DNA of 64,000 nt from Thamnidium elegans (taxonomy: Eukaryota > Mucoromycota > Mucoromycetes > Mucorales > Mucoraceae), in the NCBI GenBank assembly GCA_025201345.1, contig JAIXMG010000007.1:558001-622000 (forward strand). The letters run 5' to 3'. Below are positions 36,744-49,617 of this stretch, in pieces. The position numbers and the translations under genes are program-made. The number at the start of each line of letters is the position of its first letter. The first letter of the stretch is position 1. The notes beneath the pieces were generated by a model. The model was not told the origin of the DNA and ran no database searches. It was given only the letters and a program-made list of their open reading frames with translations.

Positions 36744-38518
36744 TTAGTGACGCTTTTCTATCATCACTTTCATGCCGTATCGCATAGGTAAAGTTAATGA
36801 AACTTGATAGGTAATTTCTTGTCCAGCCATCAATCTAAACTTGTATCGCTTTACCAAAAAGATAATTGCAGTAAGAGCTTCCAGAGTAGCCAAGTTTTGG
36901 CCTAAACATACACGTGGACCGGCATGAAATGCTAAAAGAAGAGTTAATATATTTTCTTCTGATTTATAATTGTGCTCATTTTACCTGGCCATTGACCTTG
37001 TGATTCACGGCGAAGTTCACCTTCTTCTGTGATCCAACGTTCTGGTCTAAATACTTTAGCGTCAGGACCCCATACTTTTTCTGAACGACCTTGAACATAT
37101 GGACACCATAATACGTAATCACCTTTTTTAATATGTGTACCATCAGGCCAGATATCATCCTTAAGAGCATATTTTTGGTTCAAAGGAACAGAAGGATAGT
37201 GACGAAGAACTTCATAAAATACAGCATGAGCATATGTCATGTCTTTTATTTTTTCATAAAGCGCGGGAGAATCAGTAAGGTCATCATCTGTAACAAATTG
37301 TTCAATTTCTTCCAAGAGTTTTTGCTCGACACGGGGGTGACACATGAGCATATAGAAAGTCCAAGAAAGGGCTTGTGCTGTTGTATCTCTTCCAGCAATA
37401 ACAAAGTTCAAGACAATATCACGAAGTTCTTCGTTATTCAATAAATCACCCTTATTGTTACGGGCATCCATGAAACGAGATAAGAGATCCTTGTGAACCT
37501 CACCAGCTTCTAGTTGAACTCTACGCTTTTCAATTACGCCACGAGCAAATCCGTCGACTACTTTCAAGTGATCATTCATGTTTGCCTTCCAAGGAGTGAC
37601 AAAGTTAACAATGCGTTCAGTAACAGGCCAGACAGAATTAATGAAACGAATAAATGTATTCTTTTGTGCTTCATCAAATGATGCGGCGAATGGGACTTTA
37701 CCCTTGGTTGAAAGTGCGTTCAATTGTACACCAAAACCCAATTCGATAAATGAATCGAGGGTAAATTTAAACATAACATCATGGAAATCAATAACAGAAT
37801 TATCTTCTGCTGCCTTATCAAAAATTTGACTTTGCATGACACCTAATTCTTTGACAAAGACACTAAAAAAAAAATAAAAAAATAAAAAAAATGTTAGCGC
37901 TAAACTTAATAAATAGCTCTTAAAGGGTTAGGGTTACGCACTCAGTGAATTGATCTCTAAAGTTTTTGACGTTAAAGATATGACTAGCGGTTTTACGTTG
38001 GTACTTCCATTCTTCACCGTTGGCATTGAAGATACCGCCACCAAATAGGTCCAACATGGCGCCATGGAACTCAGGACCTTTGATATAATTTTCAAAGTTG
38101 TCTAATCAAACAAGTTTTTTTTTTTTTTAATAAATATATATTTTAGTGATGAAGTGATATATATCCTACGTTTCAAAATATGTTCAACATTTCTTGGATC
38201 GATTGTACCAACATGTCTAGGAATACCGATAGCAGACATTGTTCTATAGATATCATATTAGAATAACAATATGTAAAAGTTAAATGCGTAATTTTACAAT
38301 GTTAAATCATCTAAACGAGTGAACCCTTCTTGTAAGAAGTCATGGAAACGCGTCAAAAATTCAAGAACGAGAGGCAAGTTTCCGACAAGAGGCCAACCAG
38401 CTTGAGTCTTAATATCTGGTCTTTTAGGATCGAATACAGCTCGATCGTTATAAATACAAGCTAAGAGAGAAATAGTTGCAACAGCGCCTGTTCCAATATA
38501 TCGTCCAATAGAGGTCAT
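36744..38518 (-). CDS. Cytochrome P450, fatty-acid hydroxylase-like
   Basis: Several exons from ATG 38518 (MTSIGRYIGTG, a short membrane anchor) to a stop at 36746-36744. The proline hinge region with WPLVGNLP is present. The I-helix has AGRDTTAQALSW (about 37390), the K-helix has YEVLRHYP (ExxR, about 37210), then FRPERW (about 37050) and the heme loop FHAGPRVCLG (about 36930-36900, just after an intron), where Cys is the axial ligand. The I-helix and overall order resemble the CYP52/86 clan of fatty-acid omega-hydroxylases. It is an ER monooxygenase dependent on NADPH-P450 reductase; the substrate is inferred only from clan similarity. The 3' exon begins at about 36931. Confidence 0.9.
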
Positions 38519-39625
38519 TTTATATATATATTCTATATTATAAGGTTATAAGAAAAGAAGTGATTGAAAATAAAAAAAAATTAATCTCAATCCATTTTCT
38601 CCCCCTTATTTATACAAATAAGATTCCCCATAGGTAGCACACTATGACAAGTACAAAAAGTTTGATCGCGGGTGACACCTTTTTTTTTTTTTTTTTTTTG
38701 CTTCCATTATAAAAAAAACAACTCAGATCTTCCCCAGCTTTTCCTGGATTTTTTCACATGTTTCCCAAATATGATGTGAAGTTGATTCTGGTTCACGTGG
38801 CTTACAGTAAACATACAAAGCATAAAGTTAAACTTCGAAAGTGGGCGTGGATTACGTGACTTTGGGTTATAACCCCACCAAAAAAAAATAAACAATAATG
38901 CTGTCTATATTAAAGTTATACACTGTCATTCGTTGACATTTCCTACTATACTTTTTTTTTAAAAATAAAAAAGACGTTAATTAATATGCAAGGAAAAATT
39001 TAAATTGAATAAATATTACTTGAATAGTGCCGTTAATGCAGTATTTCTTTTTCTTTTTGTCGTAACGTACATCATGCCCTTTTGTTTCATCATTTGACGT
39101 GTAAAGAAAAAGATATTCGGGATGTAATCATAAAAACCCCATTCACATATGAAGACATTAAGAAACGACAGTCCTATGTACAGTAATAGTAATATGAGTT
39201 TCATTGTTATTGACAGAATTAGTGAATACTGGGCTGTAGGTACCGACATTAAAGAGTTCATGTGTGTCGTACATGGTAAGTTATCCCCACACAGAAAAAA
39301 AAAATAAAAAAAAAAGAATTAACTCACGGGATCGGAATAAAAAAGGTGCTTACACTATTATGTGTGTGAGAAGTGTATACATTTTATTATATAAAAAAAA
39401 GGGGATGAGGCTATATAAAAAAAAAGGGAAGAAGAAAAAATATGTGAACAAAGTTATATATATAAAAACGGCGTTAATAGTGATCATACACTGGAATAAT
39501 AGTAAAAAAAAAAAAAACAATCATAGAATAATGTTAAATCATATGTAGTGAGAGAGAGAGAAAATTAAAATAAAAGAAAGGGGGAAAATCATATAGTGTG
39601 TGTGTGGGAAAAAAGATCAGTGCCT
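38519..39625. other. Intergenic, no supported gene
   Basis: AT-rich with poly(T) at 38680-38699 and poly(A) runs. Small frames on both strands (39016-39261, 39264-39548) show no conserved features. Confidence 0.5.
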
Positions 39626-42278
39626 TCAGAATTCAATTATAAGTCTAAAGTTTCCATCTGTCTTTGCTTCCAAGTCGACAGTCATCATTTCTCCATCTGT
39701 AATATGTTCAGTAATAAATGTATCTTCTACCAAGACAAGTACATCACTATTAAAGTCAACATTTGTCTTCTTTCGCCTCCATAAAATTTCAGCAATTTTG
39801 GCGGGATGTATAGATAAAATGGCACTTAATTTGATTTTTAAATCATATGTAGTGAGTTTTTCGAGATATACTTCGTGAGGAGTATTGAATTGATGACGAG
39901 TCCATACGTAGAAACATAATGTAGAAGGAACGGAAGTTAATAATTTGTTGCGGGATTTTTTATCAGCCATTCGCATTGACGAAGACTTTTTTGTTACGCC
40001 TTTAATATCGCGCTTTCGTTTAGATTGTGTTGATCCATTTGTCGAAGAAGCTATCATATTAATCAAATTAGTTGCTGCTTCTGATTCATCGAAATCTTCC
40101 ATCTTGATATCGGGTGTTGAAGGAATTTCTGTCAAGGTACTAGTTGATTGATAAGCTTGACTAAGCATTGGCCATAAGGGATGTTGATGAGGGTTACCAT
40201 TTGTAGAAGCTGTATATATATATATAAAGAGCTAGTTAGTTTCTTGTTTAGGTTTAATAGGTATAACTCTTACCAATGATTTTCTCTTTTTGTTTTTCAA
40301 TTTGTTTTTTATCATCTTTGTTTTTACGTTCAGCACCCTATATTATAAAAGGTTTAGTTGGAATGACATGTGCTTTATGTATATTGTTTTACCTTATCCC
40401 TAAACAATTTAATCTTGCAGTAGCTAAATTCTTTATATTGGAAGGCGTCTTGTTCACATGAACTCATCTTTTCGAAGGATCCCCTATACAACATAGAATC
40501 TTCTGGCAATGACATATAGTTCATATTAGTCTCCATAACACACCTTAAGGGAATTCCCTTAACTCCTTTGATTCTTGAAAAATCAGTAGATAAACAATTA
40601 AAGCGAACATAGATTTTAGCACCGAATCTGCTATGCCAATCAAATGATATACGATCAAATGATACAAGTCGTATATTATAGATTCCCGTGGTTTGGTTCG
40701 TGTCTAAATCAATAGCTCTTGCTTCTTTAGGGATTTCTTGTTGACTAATCCAATATTTCCAATAACTCTCTGCAATTTGACGATGGCTAGGCTCATGGAA
40801 TGCAATGGATATCGTACTAGTCATTGTGTTTGTAGGGTATTGATGATGTTCTTGTTGAGAAGTAGTGCTTAAATCTAATAAGTAAGCTTGACCGCGATTA
40901 AGATAAGTTACTGGTTGTTCATCGTGTTTCTTTTTCACCGCAGTAGATGCTAAAAAAAAAGCCAAAAAAAAAAAAAAGGAATTAGACGGGTACTAGAAGA
41001 AAAAAAAACTAACAAGTGATTGATATATTACCATGGAGTACAGCATTAAATTGAGATAATTTACTAAGTATAAAAAAAAAAAAAAAAAAAAAAAAATGGG
41101 AGTGTTATTTCTTGTAATGTATATTGACAGTTCCCCACAAAATATTTCTCCTATGTTATTTATTCAACCCCTACTCCCTTCTACTATTTTTACGCCCCTT
41201 GTTTATATTGTTTGTTTAATTGTTTTTTTTTTACTTACGTCTGTTCTGTTGAGATTAGGTTAAACTCTTTATTATCTTGGTAGGTTTGATAGTATTGTTG
41301 TTGCGAATCCATTGAATTGGACAACTCATTGATAGTATTATCTTCTTCTACAACCATCATTTCTTCCTGTTTTATTAAATGGGAGTGTTGTGGGGGCGAA
41401 GAAGAAGACGAAGAAGATAAAAATTGTTGATATATTTCTTGCTGTTCCGTGAAAGGGGAAAGTCTTGCATTGGCGCTTTTGAACCGAGGATGATATTTTT
41501 CTCCCTTATTGGTATAAGGTGTACTAAGGTTATGTTTTTGACCGAACATGTTGATAGTAGTTTGGTGATGATGAGGAGGAGGTGGAGGTGGTAGCGGAAA
41601 AACATTCATAAGGTTACTGTGGTTTAATTGAGGTTTTCTGTTATGAAGTAAAAAATCAGAGGAGAATTGGTTGTTTAATTTTGTAGTAGGTATAGAAGTT
41701 GCTACCATCATATTTGCCATTTGGTTATCATCTGTAGTTGACCAGCTCATCGTCGGTTGATATACAGTTTCGCTGTGTTGGATCGTATTTGTCATGTCAT
41801 CCGGAAAGTTCTCATAACTTTCATAAGTTGAATAAGGAGGAGCAACCGTTGTGGGCCCGTTCATTGGAGCGTATAGATCGTCACGTTGAGGAATAAATGA
41901 AGGTTGGGGTGACTTGCTGAATGACCAGTCAGGGTTACGAAATGTCAAATTGACATGATGCTGTTGTTGATGGTGATGATTTTGTTGTTCATCCATAATG
42001 GTATTTATTGACGTATCTTGGTAATGATTGTAGTAGTTGTATAAAAAACTTTTATATATAAATAAAAGAAAGAAAGAATGGAATATAAAAAAATAGCAGA
42101 TTAGTTTTCGATTTTATAAATGAAGTGGTTGCACATGCAGTGTAATATGTAAACAGGTTTTTTTTTTTTTTTTTTTTTTGCATATTTTTAATTTTCGACA
42201 CACAGTTTTTTATTTTTTATATATATTTTACCTTTCGTTATTATCGAATGACGGAGAAGAAGAAGATGATGATTGCAT
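39626..42278 (-). CDS. Grainyhead/CP2-family transcription factor
   Basis: Six exons: 42278-42232, 42048-41239, 41063-41032, 40949-40393, 40337-40274, 40209-39626, total 2094 nt, 697 residues with all phases closing. The N-terminus is Gln/Ser/His/Pro-rich (likely activation region). The CP2 DNA-binding domain runs from about exon 3: QFNAVLHASTAVKKK, then TYLNRGQAYLLDL, RFNCLSTDFSRIKGVKGIPLRC and CKIKLFRDKGAERK, all typical of CP2/Grainyhead. The C-terminal part includes a basic stretch KKSSSMRMADKK and a ubiquitin-like or SAM-like oligomerisation region (39920-39640). Known fungal members act in cell-wall/conidial gene control. The first exon (MQSSSSSSPSFDNNE) is my inference; without it the first Met is at 41996. 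Confidence 0.85.
41065..41096. repeat. Poly(A) tract in a CP2-gene intron
   Basis: A run of about 26 A lies within the intron between 41063 and 41239. Confidence 0.8.
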
Positions 42279-43014
42279 TTCATCAGTTTCGTAACTTACG
42301 TTTTTGGATAAAAGGGTAGATAACATAGATCAGAAAGTAATTTATTGAAAGAGGAGTAAAGAAGTTGAACGAATGATTAATAAATAAATAAAAGTGAGAA
42401 AAAAAAAAAAAAAAAGAAAAGAAATGAAAAGAAAAAAAAAGTTCCTTATATAGTGAAAAAATAAAATTATAAAAGTAAAGAAAAAAGAAAAATAAATTGT
42501 TGTCGATTTGTATGTCTATATAAATGATGTTTCTTAAACAGTTAGGGATAGCTTTATATTTATATTGCACTTTGTTTTACTTTTTTGAATGGATGTAGTA
42601 CGAGACTCGGAAGATATATTTGCTTTAATAATCCTTATAGTCGTTTTTGTATTTTGTACACGTTAGACTCCAATAATTTTAATTTAAAAAAGAAAATACA
42701 TTATTTTAGATACACATAATCTTATTGAGAAGTAAAGGTAACACAAGAGTCTTGATATATAAATTTAGATTTTAAATATAGATATGCCGTACCATGTACG
42801 TATTATTTAACGCAAAGACAATACTGAGGGGCCAGTAAAGATCATCTTATTTTTGCAGCAAGTATATTTTGACAAATTTAGCTTGACTAAAATAAAATAG
42901 TGGCGATAAAGCACAATAACATAGTTGTTTTCGGGCAATTGAAATAAGGAGTAAAAAATTATAATGACAGGACGTAACTCATAAACACTATCCTAGGTTA
43001 AAGCCAAAAACTAG

Positions 43015-43064
<50 letters not shown>

Positions 43065-44709
43065 GGAGTACATAAAAGGAGGTGTTTCGTAACTATGTCC
43101 TATACTATGATCTATTAAAACTTTATAAAGAGCATAGGTTTCTCTTCCCCCTTTTGTACCTCCACTTCTTCAAAAGAGGAGAGAGATATCGAGCTCAATC
43201 TCTACAAATAAAGAAATTAAAGATGCGGTTAAGAACGTATAGTTTATATAGAGCAAAGTACTTTTTTTTTTTTTTTTTTATTGTATTCTAATGTCTCCTA
43301 TTTACTCGTAAAACGATAGTAATTGACATGTTCCTATATAATAATTATAGATAATTGACACTAACTTTACACGTACATTAAAAAGTTTAAAATTATATTC
43401 TGTTTACGCGATTTTGTTTATTCTCCCTTGTATCTTACTACTGCTCCTAAAATAAAATTGTAATACATATACTTTTATTTATTTTTATGTCTGCCATGTA
43501 TGTAAATGAAATCACGGCCTTTGGAGACACTATATTTCTGTTATTCTATGTAGGTCCTTTTATTTCTACAATTGTAAGGGATCTACAGATGAAAGGAATG
43601 ATACCTTGATTGTACAGTGATCAAAGGTCTGTGGTAAAATTATAATGGGCATGTCTCTTACTAAATTTAGATAAGCCTAAAAAAAAAGATAAAAACTGAT
43701 GCCCTACAACCCCCAATTCCTCCTTTTAGCTTAAGGAAAAAAATCCAAGTATAGTTACCAATCATTTACGCCATCGATCAATTTTGTAAGGAAACTCTAT
43801 ATATATAATTACGTATATATTATTTTATTTTACCTTCTCATGTACGGCACCAGTATTTCCCAAGTATTAACTTTAAATTACCTTCTGTTTTTTTTTCTGT
43901 TTACTAAACGCACTAAATGAAGGGAAGTAAATAGAGCTTTTCCAAGCATAAATTAGTGACTATAAAGTTTATTAGTAGTAACACAAGGAAGCAATCCCAT
44001 AACATGGGTTTTTATGATGTACTCATTCTACATTTAATAACAAATGGGGTCGATCAACGCAATGGAAATCACTGTTTCATGACATTCTCCACTGCTAGAA
44101 CTTTCTTTGTTTTGAGATCGAATTGTTTACTTGAAGTATAATATAATTATTAAATAAAAACAAAAAAAAAATGATATCACGTTTCATGTACCATGTAGCA
44201 CACATATACATTTGTCTCCTTAAAATACCTAGACTTTAATATATTCGTTAAAATTGAGTTGTCGTAAACAAAAAGTATTACTTATTAACGAAAATTAAAT
44301 GTGTGATGGCGACTAATTTGGGATATGATATCGCTTCTTTCTCCTTGTCTGCTGTATACACTTGGCTTGTATTAGATAAAAAAAAAACAACAGTGATGAC
44401 GGGAGTGGTTTGTAGCACCAATTGAAACCTTATTACGTCAAGTATGCTATAGAGGCTTAGTTTTTTTTTTTTTTTTTTTTTTTTTTTTCAATAGAGTTTA
44501 GCTCATAACACTTTATTTTTCTAATAGAACGCCATCTTTTTTTTTATGAGTAATAACCGCTCGAGTTTCCGAGATAATGTAGCTGAAATACACTCAATAC
44601 TTTCGCCATCATTTTCGGATGATGTGCCGTGATATCGGTTCGATTTTTCGATGCTACTTATAAAGAGGTCTATTGGATTTTCTTTATTTTTCTTTGTTTT
44701 CTTTGTATC
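42279..44709. other. Long gene desert
   Basis: About 2.4 kb without a convincing open frame. It contains A43 at 43021-43063, other homopolymers (42400-42415, 43263-43279), and T28 at 44461-44488 shortly before the hydrolase. It is the promoter region of both the CP2 factor and the hydrolase. I see no RNA gene. Confidence 0.5.
43021..43063. repeat. Uninterrupted poly(A), 43 nt
   Basis: The longest pure homopolymer in the window. No target-site duplication or retroposed sequence was recognised to its left, so it is not clearly a retroposon tail. Confidence 0.9.
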
Positions 44710-46165
44710 ATGTTCTACAAAAAAGGAAAACGGTGCAAAATAGAGGGGTGTTGTGTAGCCTCAAAAAAATACTGTAAGCCCGAGTCACCTCTTCAAAAAG
44801 ATAAACCCGACACGATCTATCCAAGTTTGTGGCGAGAGGCATACCATGTCAGCTTACTTTTACCTTATAGCATCGTGATGTTTTTTCGCGATATATATTC
44901 ACATTCAATTCTTGGAAAGCCAAAGAGGTCTTCTTGGGATATAAAAACTACACTTGTTGTTGCGGCTTTGCACGCTATACGTTCTTCGTTTCGAAATGGA
45001 GGCCTCTTACTCTGGAGATCGTTTGCACGTATTCCATATCAACTATCGAATACGGACCAATATCATTCTGCATCTTTCAAAGTAAAAAAATTAGGTTTGC
45101 CTGGTATATTAAGTAATTTTGACTCTCATGAAAGTGGAACACGTGAAATTGATGCGCATTGGCTTTTACCTTTGGAGGAATCTAAAAATGATGAGGGAAA
45201 AATTGTTTTTTATTTACACGGTGGTGGATACTGCGCTAAAGATTGGCAAGCTTATTATACTTTGACTCGACAATTATCAAAATATACGAAACGTCCTGTT
45301 TTTTGTAGGTCTTTCTTTCTTTTTTTTTTTCTTTTTTTTTTTTTTTTTGGTTTTATTTTACTGACATTATATATAGCTTTAAGTTATAGACTCGCACCTG
45401 AAACTAGGTTTCCAGGGGCACTTATAGACGCATTTCAAGGCTATTTTCATCTAATTACAGAGTACAAGATAAATCCTAAAGATATTGCTATTGTAGGAGA
45501 TTCCGCAGGGGGCGGTTTAGCTATTGCACTTTTAGTTTATTTGCGTGATCATGCTTACCCACTTCCAGAAACTTCTATTCTAATCTCAGTAAGTTTCGAT
45601 TGATTTTTTTTTAAAAAAATAACAAACTGACTGTTTTGTTTATATCAGCCTTGGGTTGATCTCACATATAGTCATCAGAGCTGGGTAAATGCAGAGGGAC
45701 ATGATTATTTACCTTCGCGTCCAGACTTTAACGCTCTTATGAATCCTGCTCGGTTTTACTTGGGACCTGAGCAATTTCATAAATTAGGTAGACATCCATA
45801 CGCATCACCTTTATTTATGGAAAATTATGATAATTTGCCTCCCATCCTAATTCAATCTGGTGGAAGCGAGACAATGACGGATGAAGTACGAACTTTCGCA
45901 GACAAGTTCATTGGATGTAAAAATACAATGTCTAAACATGAGGAGTATGAGGTATAAATATATATATTTTTTAAACTATTCATATTTACGCTTAAAGATA
46001 TCTAACCTGTCTGCTCAAACGCGTAAACAACAGGATATGATACATGATTTTCAAGCATACCCACTTTCAAAGTCTAACGTTGCATTCTTAAATATTCAAA
46101 AATGGGTCAGTTTCGATATAAAACAACCGAGAAAACCATATAGTACACACAGAGAAATTATTTAA
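44710..46165 (+). CDS. Alpha/beta hydrolase (HSL/arylacetamide deacetylase-like esterase)
   Basis: Four exons (44710-45304, 45377-45588, 45649-45951, 46034-46165) give 413 residues. The oxyanion-hole motif HGGGY is at about 45220, the nucleophile elbow GDSAGGG at about 45497, the acid Asp in the SETMTDE segment (about 45868), and the catalytic His in MIHDFQ (about 46043), a complete triad. This is the hormone-sensitive lipase group. Just upstream in the same frame is an open stretch with a hydrophobic segment (WIFFIFLCFLC), but no ATG precedes it before a stop; a further 5' exon that would add a membrane anchor is possible. It acts on carboxylic esters; the natural substrate is unknown. Urease starts 338 bp downstream, in the same orientation. 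Confidence 0.85.
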
Positions 46166-46503
46166 TAAATTGATGGAGTTATAAAGAATATATATATATA
46201 TTACTGTCTATTTGAAAAGTACGTGTAACGTTTTTATTACTTTATCATGTTTACGATAAGAATAAATAAATAAAAACGATCAGGTCTTCAGCCGTCACAT
46301 GTGATAAAATAGATAAAACTATCTACACTATCAATAAATAGGTGAATGGAGCAAACCGGTAAAACAAGCTTATCGTTTTTTTTATTGATTTTCCGGTTTT
46401 ATTGTCCTACATAAATTTTTAATAAATCAAAAAACCTAAAAAATATAAGTCCACTTTTTTTTTTTTTCTTCTTATTTACTATTTGTTCTTCTTTTATTAA
46501 ACT
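46166..46503. other. Urease promoter interval
   Basis: 338 bp between hydrolase stop and urease ATG. A TA-rich stretch (46187-46201) and a pyrimidine-rich leader (46457-46485) are present. A CACATGTGA-type palindrome is at about 46295-46303. No GATA-rich cluster stands out. Confidence 0.45.
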
Positions 46504-49500
46504 ATGCATTTAATACCGCGAGAATTAGATAAACTATTGCTACATCAAGGTAAATATTTTAATTGATACCACAAGGATTTATCTTATATATATATAAAAA
46601 GAAACTGTCTATAGTTGGAGTTGTTGCTCAAAAGAGATTAGCTCGTGGTGTCAAGTTAAATCGGACTGAAGCCACTGCATTAATTGCGTCTCAATTACTG
46701 GAAATGATGAGAGATGGTTGTTATACTGTGGCACAATTAATGGACATTGGTAAACAAATGTTGGGTAGAAGACATGTTATGGATGATGTCTTTCATACGC
46801 TACATGAGGTTCAAGTCGAAGGTACTTTTCCTGATGGAACTTATTTGGTTACTGTACACGACCCTATTTGTACAGAAAGTGGTAATTTGGAGATCGCGCT
46901 TTATGGTTCATTCTATCCGATTCCAGATGAGGATAAGTTTCCGCTATTGCCTCAGTCAAGCCGTAAAGATGCACCAGGTGCAATTGTTGTTAAACCTGGT
47001 AAAATTAATTTAAATGTTGGAAGAAAAAGATTATCCATATCGGTTACGAATTATGGTGATCGTCCTATTCAGGTAATATTACATGGTAACACATAGAGAC
47101 AGGGTATTTAACATTTCTTGGCAAATATATAGGTGGGATCTCATTTCCATTTTATTGAAAGCAATTCAGCCCTTCACTTTAACAGAGCTCTTAGTTATGG
47201 TATGCGACTTGACATTCCAGCGGGTTCTGCTATTCGGTTCGAACCAGGAGATTTTAAAACCGTAACATTAGTTGAAATTTCTGGTAACAGGATCATTACA
47301 GGTGGTAACGGTTTGGCATCTGGCCCTGTTGATTTTATTCGTTTACCTCAAATTATGGACGCATTGATTATCAAAGGTTTCATGAATGACGCAAATGCGC
47401 CTTTACTTCCTACACATGAACCTGCTACTTTGGACAAGGAATACTATGCAGACCACTTTGGGCCAACAACAGGCGATTTAGTTCGTCTTGGCGATACGGA
47501 ACTTTGGGCACGCATTGAAAAAGATTTTACGGTATATGGTGATGAATGTAAGTTTGGAGGTGGTAAAGTATTACGTGAAGGTATGGGTCAAGCAACGGCA
47601 AGATTGGATCATGAAGTATTAGATTTAGTGATCACCAATGCCATGATTATCGATTTTACTGGCATTTATAAAGCCGATATCGGTATCAAGAAGGGTATTA
47701 TCGTAGGGATCGGAAAAGCAGGTAATCCAGATGTGATGGATGGCGTAACACCCGGTATGATTGTTGGAGCAGGTACAGAAGCATTGGCGGGTGAAGGTAA
47801 AATTTTTACGGCGGGTGCAATCGATTCTCATGTTCACTTTATTTGTCCTCAGCTGTGTTACGAGGTAAGTAATTGCCAATTAAGGGCGATTCCGTAACGG
47901 TTATTGGTTTTTCTTTGTTATTTATACATGGTAAATTTTACTGTTTATAGGCTTTATCTAGCGGTGTTACGACTATGATTGGTGGTGGAACTGGCCCTAA
48001 CACTGGTACAAATGCTACAACGTGTACACCAGGTAACCATCATATTGAAATGATGTTGAAGGCTACGGATGATATCCCAATGAACTTTGGTTTTACGGGT
48101 AAAGGAAATTGTTCTTCTAAAGAAGAATTAGTTGAACATATTAGGGCGGGTTGTTTGGGGTACGTGTGAATATTTCTTAAAAAAGAAAGACACTTTAACT
48201 AATTTATTTTACATTCCCATTAGTCTTAAAATTCATGAAGATTGGGGGGTAAGTTAATATATAACCGTTTTGGGCAATATATATTCAGAAGTTTTTAATC
48301 TTTTTTTTTATATATATCAGGCTACTCCTGCGGCTATTGATGCATGTTTACAAGTTTCTGATGAATATGACGTTCAGGTAAAATACTCGCCATTCTAATT
48401 ATGTCCTTTTTAAGAAGGATTTACTGATTCTTTAATTTTTAGACAACAATCCATACAGATACATTGAACGAAGCAGGTTTCGTAGAATCAACCATTGCAG
48501 CATTCAAGGGTAGAACTATTCATACGTACCATAGTGAAGGTGCTGGTGGTGGTCACGCTCCCGATAGTAAGTACATTTAAATTTCTATCAAGATTTAATT
48601 TATTAAAATTTATATATAGTTATGACGGTTTGTAGTGAACCTAACGTATTACCATCGTCTACAAATCCCACGCGTCCTTTCACAGCCAATACATTAGATG
48701 AGCATGTCGATATGTTAATGGTATGCCATCATTTATCTAAATCAATTCCTGAAGATGTCGCGTTTGCTGAGAGTAGAATCAGAGCGGAAACAATTGCCGC
48801 GGAGGATGTGTTGCATGATATGGGCGCTATCAGTATGATTAGTTCTGATGCTCAAGCTATGGGTAGAGCTGGCGAAGTCATTCTTCGTACTTGGAAGACT
48901 GCTAGTAAAATGAAGCAACAAAGAGGCACTTTGCCACAGGATAAAGATTTGGAAGGTGATAATTTTAGAATCAGACGGTACATTGCCAAATATACCATTA
49001 ATGTGTAAGCTGAAAAAAGTGTATTATTAACACGAGAAATATAACTAACAAAAAAAATTTTTTTTTTTTTGGTTGAATTAGTGCTCTGTCTCACGGTGTC
49101 GGCCACCTTATTGGTTCTATTGAAGTAGGAAAGGTTGCAGATTTAGTTTGCTTTTCACCCGAATATTTTGGCTCTAAGCCAGAGCTTATTTTAAAGGCTG
49201 GTATTATTGTTTGGGGACAAATGGGTAAGTTTTTGATTGGATAGTGATAAATTTTAGAAAAACTTAATCGAATTTTTTATGCACATAGGTGATGCCAACG
49301 GATCCATTCCAACAACACAGCCAATTATATCCAGACCAATGTACGGTGCAAATGCTTCTAGTTTATCGACGTCATGTTTTGCCTTTGTCTCTCAATTATC
49401 ACTTGATGAAGGAGTTGTGCAAACATATAACCTTCGTAAGAAGACAGAAGCAGTCAAGGGATGTCGTACAATATCAAAGAAGGACATGCACTTAAATGAT

Positions 49501-49617
49501 GCTATGCCCAAGCTTACTATTGATCCTGAAACCTACAAGGTTCAAGCGGATGGGGAAGAATGTGTGTGCGACCCTGTCTCAAAATTACCTTTAACACAGT
49601 CCGTATACCTCTTCTAG
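46504..49617 (+). CDS. URE1: Urease (fused gamma-beta-alpha, eukaryotic type)
   Basis: Ten exons (46504-46549, 46615-47072, 47133-47864, 47951-48159, 48224-48248, 48321-48377, 48443-48566, 48620-49004, 49082-49224, 49289-49617) sum to 2508 nt, 835 residues, the standard size. The gamma part starts [12 protein letters not shown]; the beta part begins near [12 protein letters not shown]; the alpha part is TIM-barrel with nickel ligands in DSHVHF (about 47824), the carbamylated lysine in GLKIHEDWG (25-nt exon 5), [15 protein letters not shown] (two His ligands), the flap Cys in MVCHHL (about 48720), and SSDAQAMGR supplying the Asp ligand. It hydrolyses urea to ammonia and carbamate in the cytosol and needs UreD/F/G-type accessory proteins, none of which are in the window. 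Confidence 0.96.

Noticed and set aside
46166..49617. Urease gene cluster with accessory proteins
   Set aside because: No UreD, UreF, UreG or nickel transporter is present; the neighbour is an unrelated esterase.
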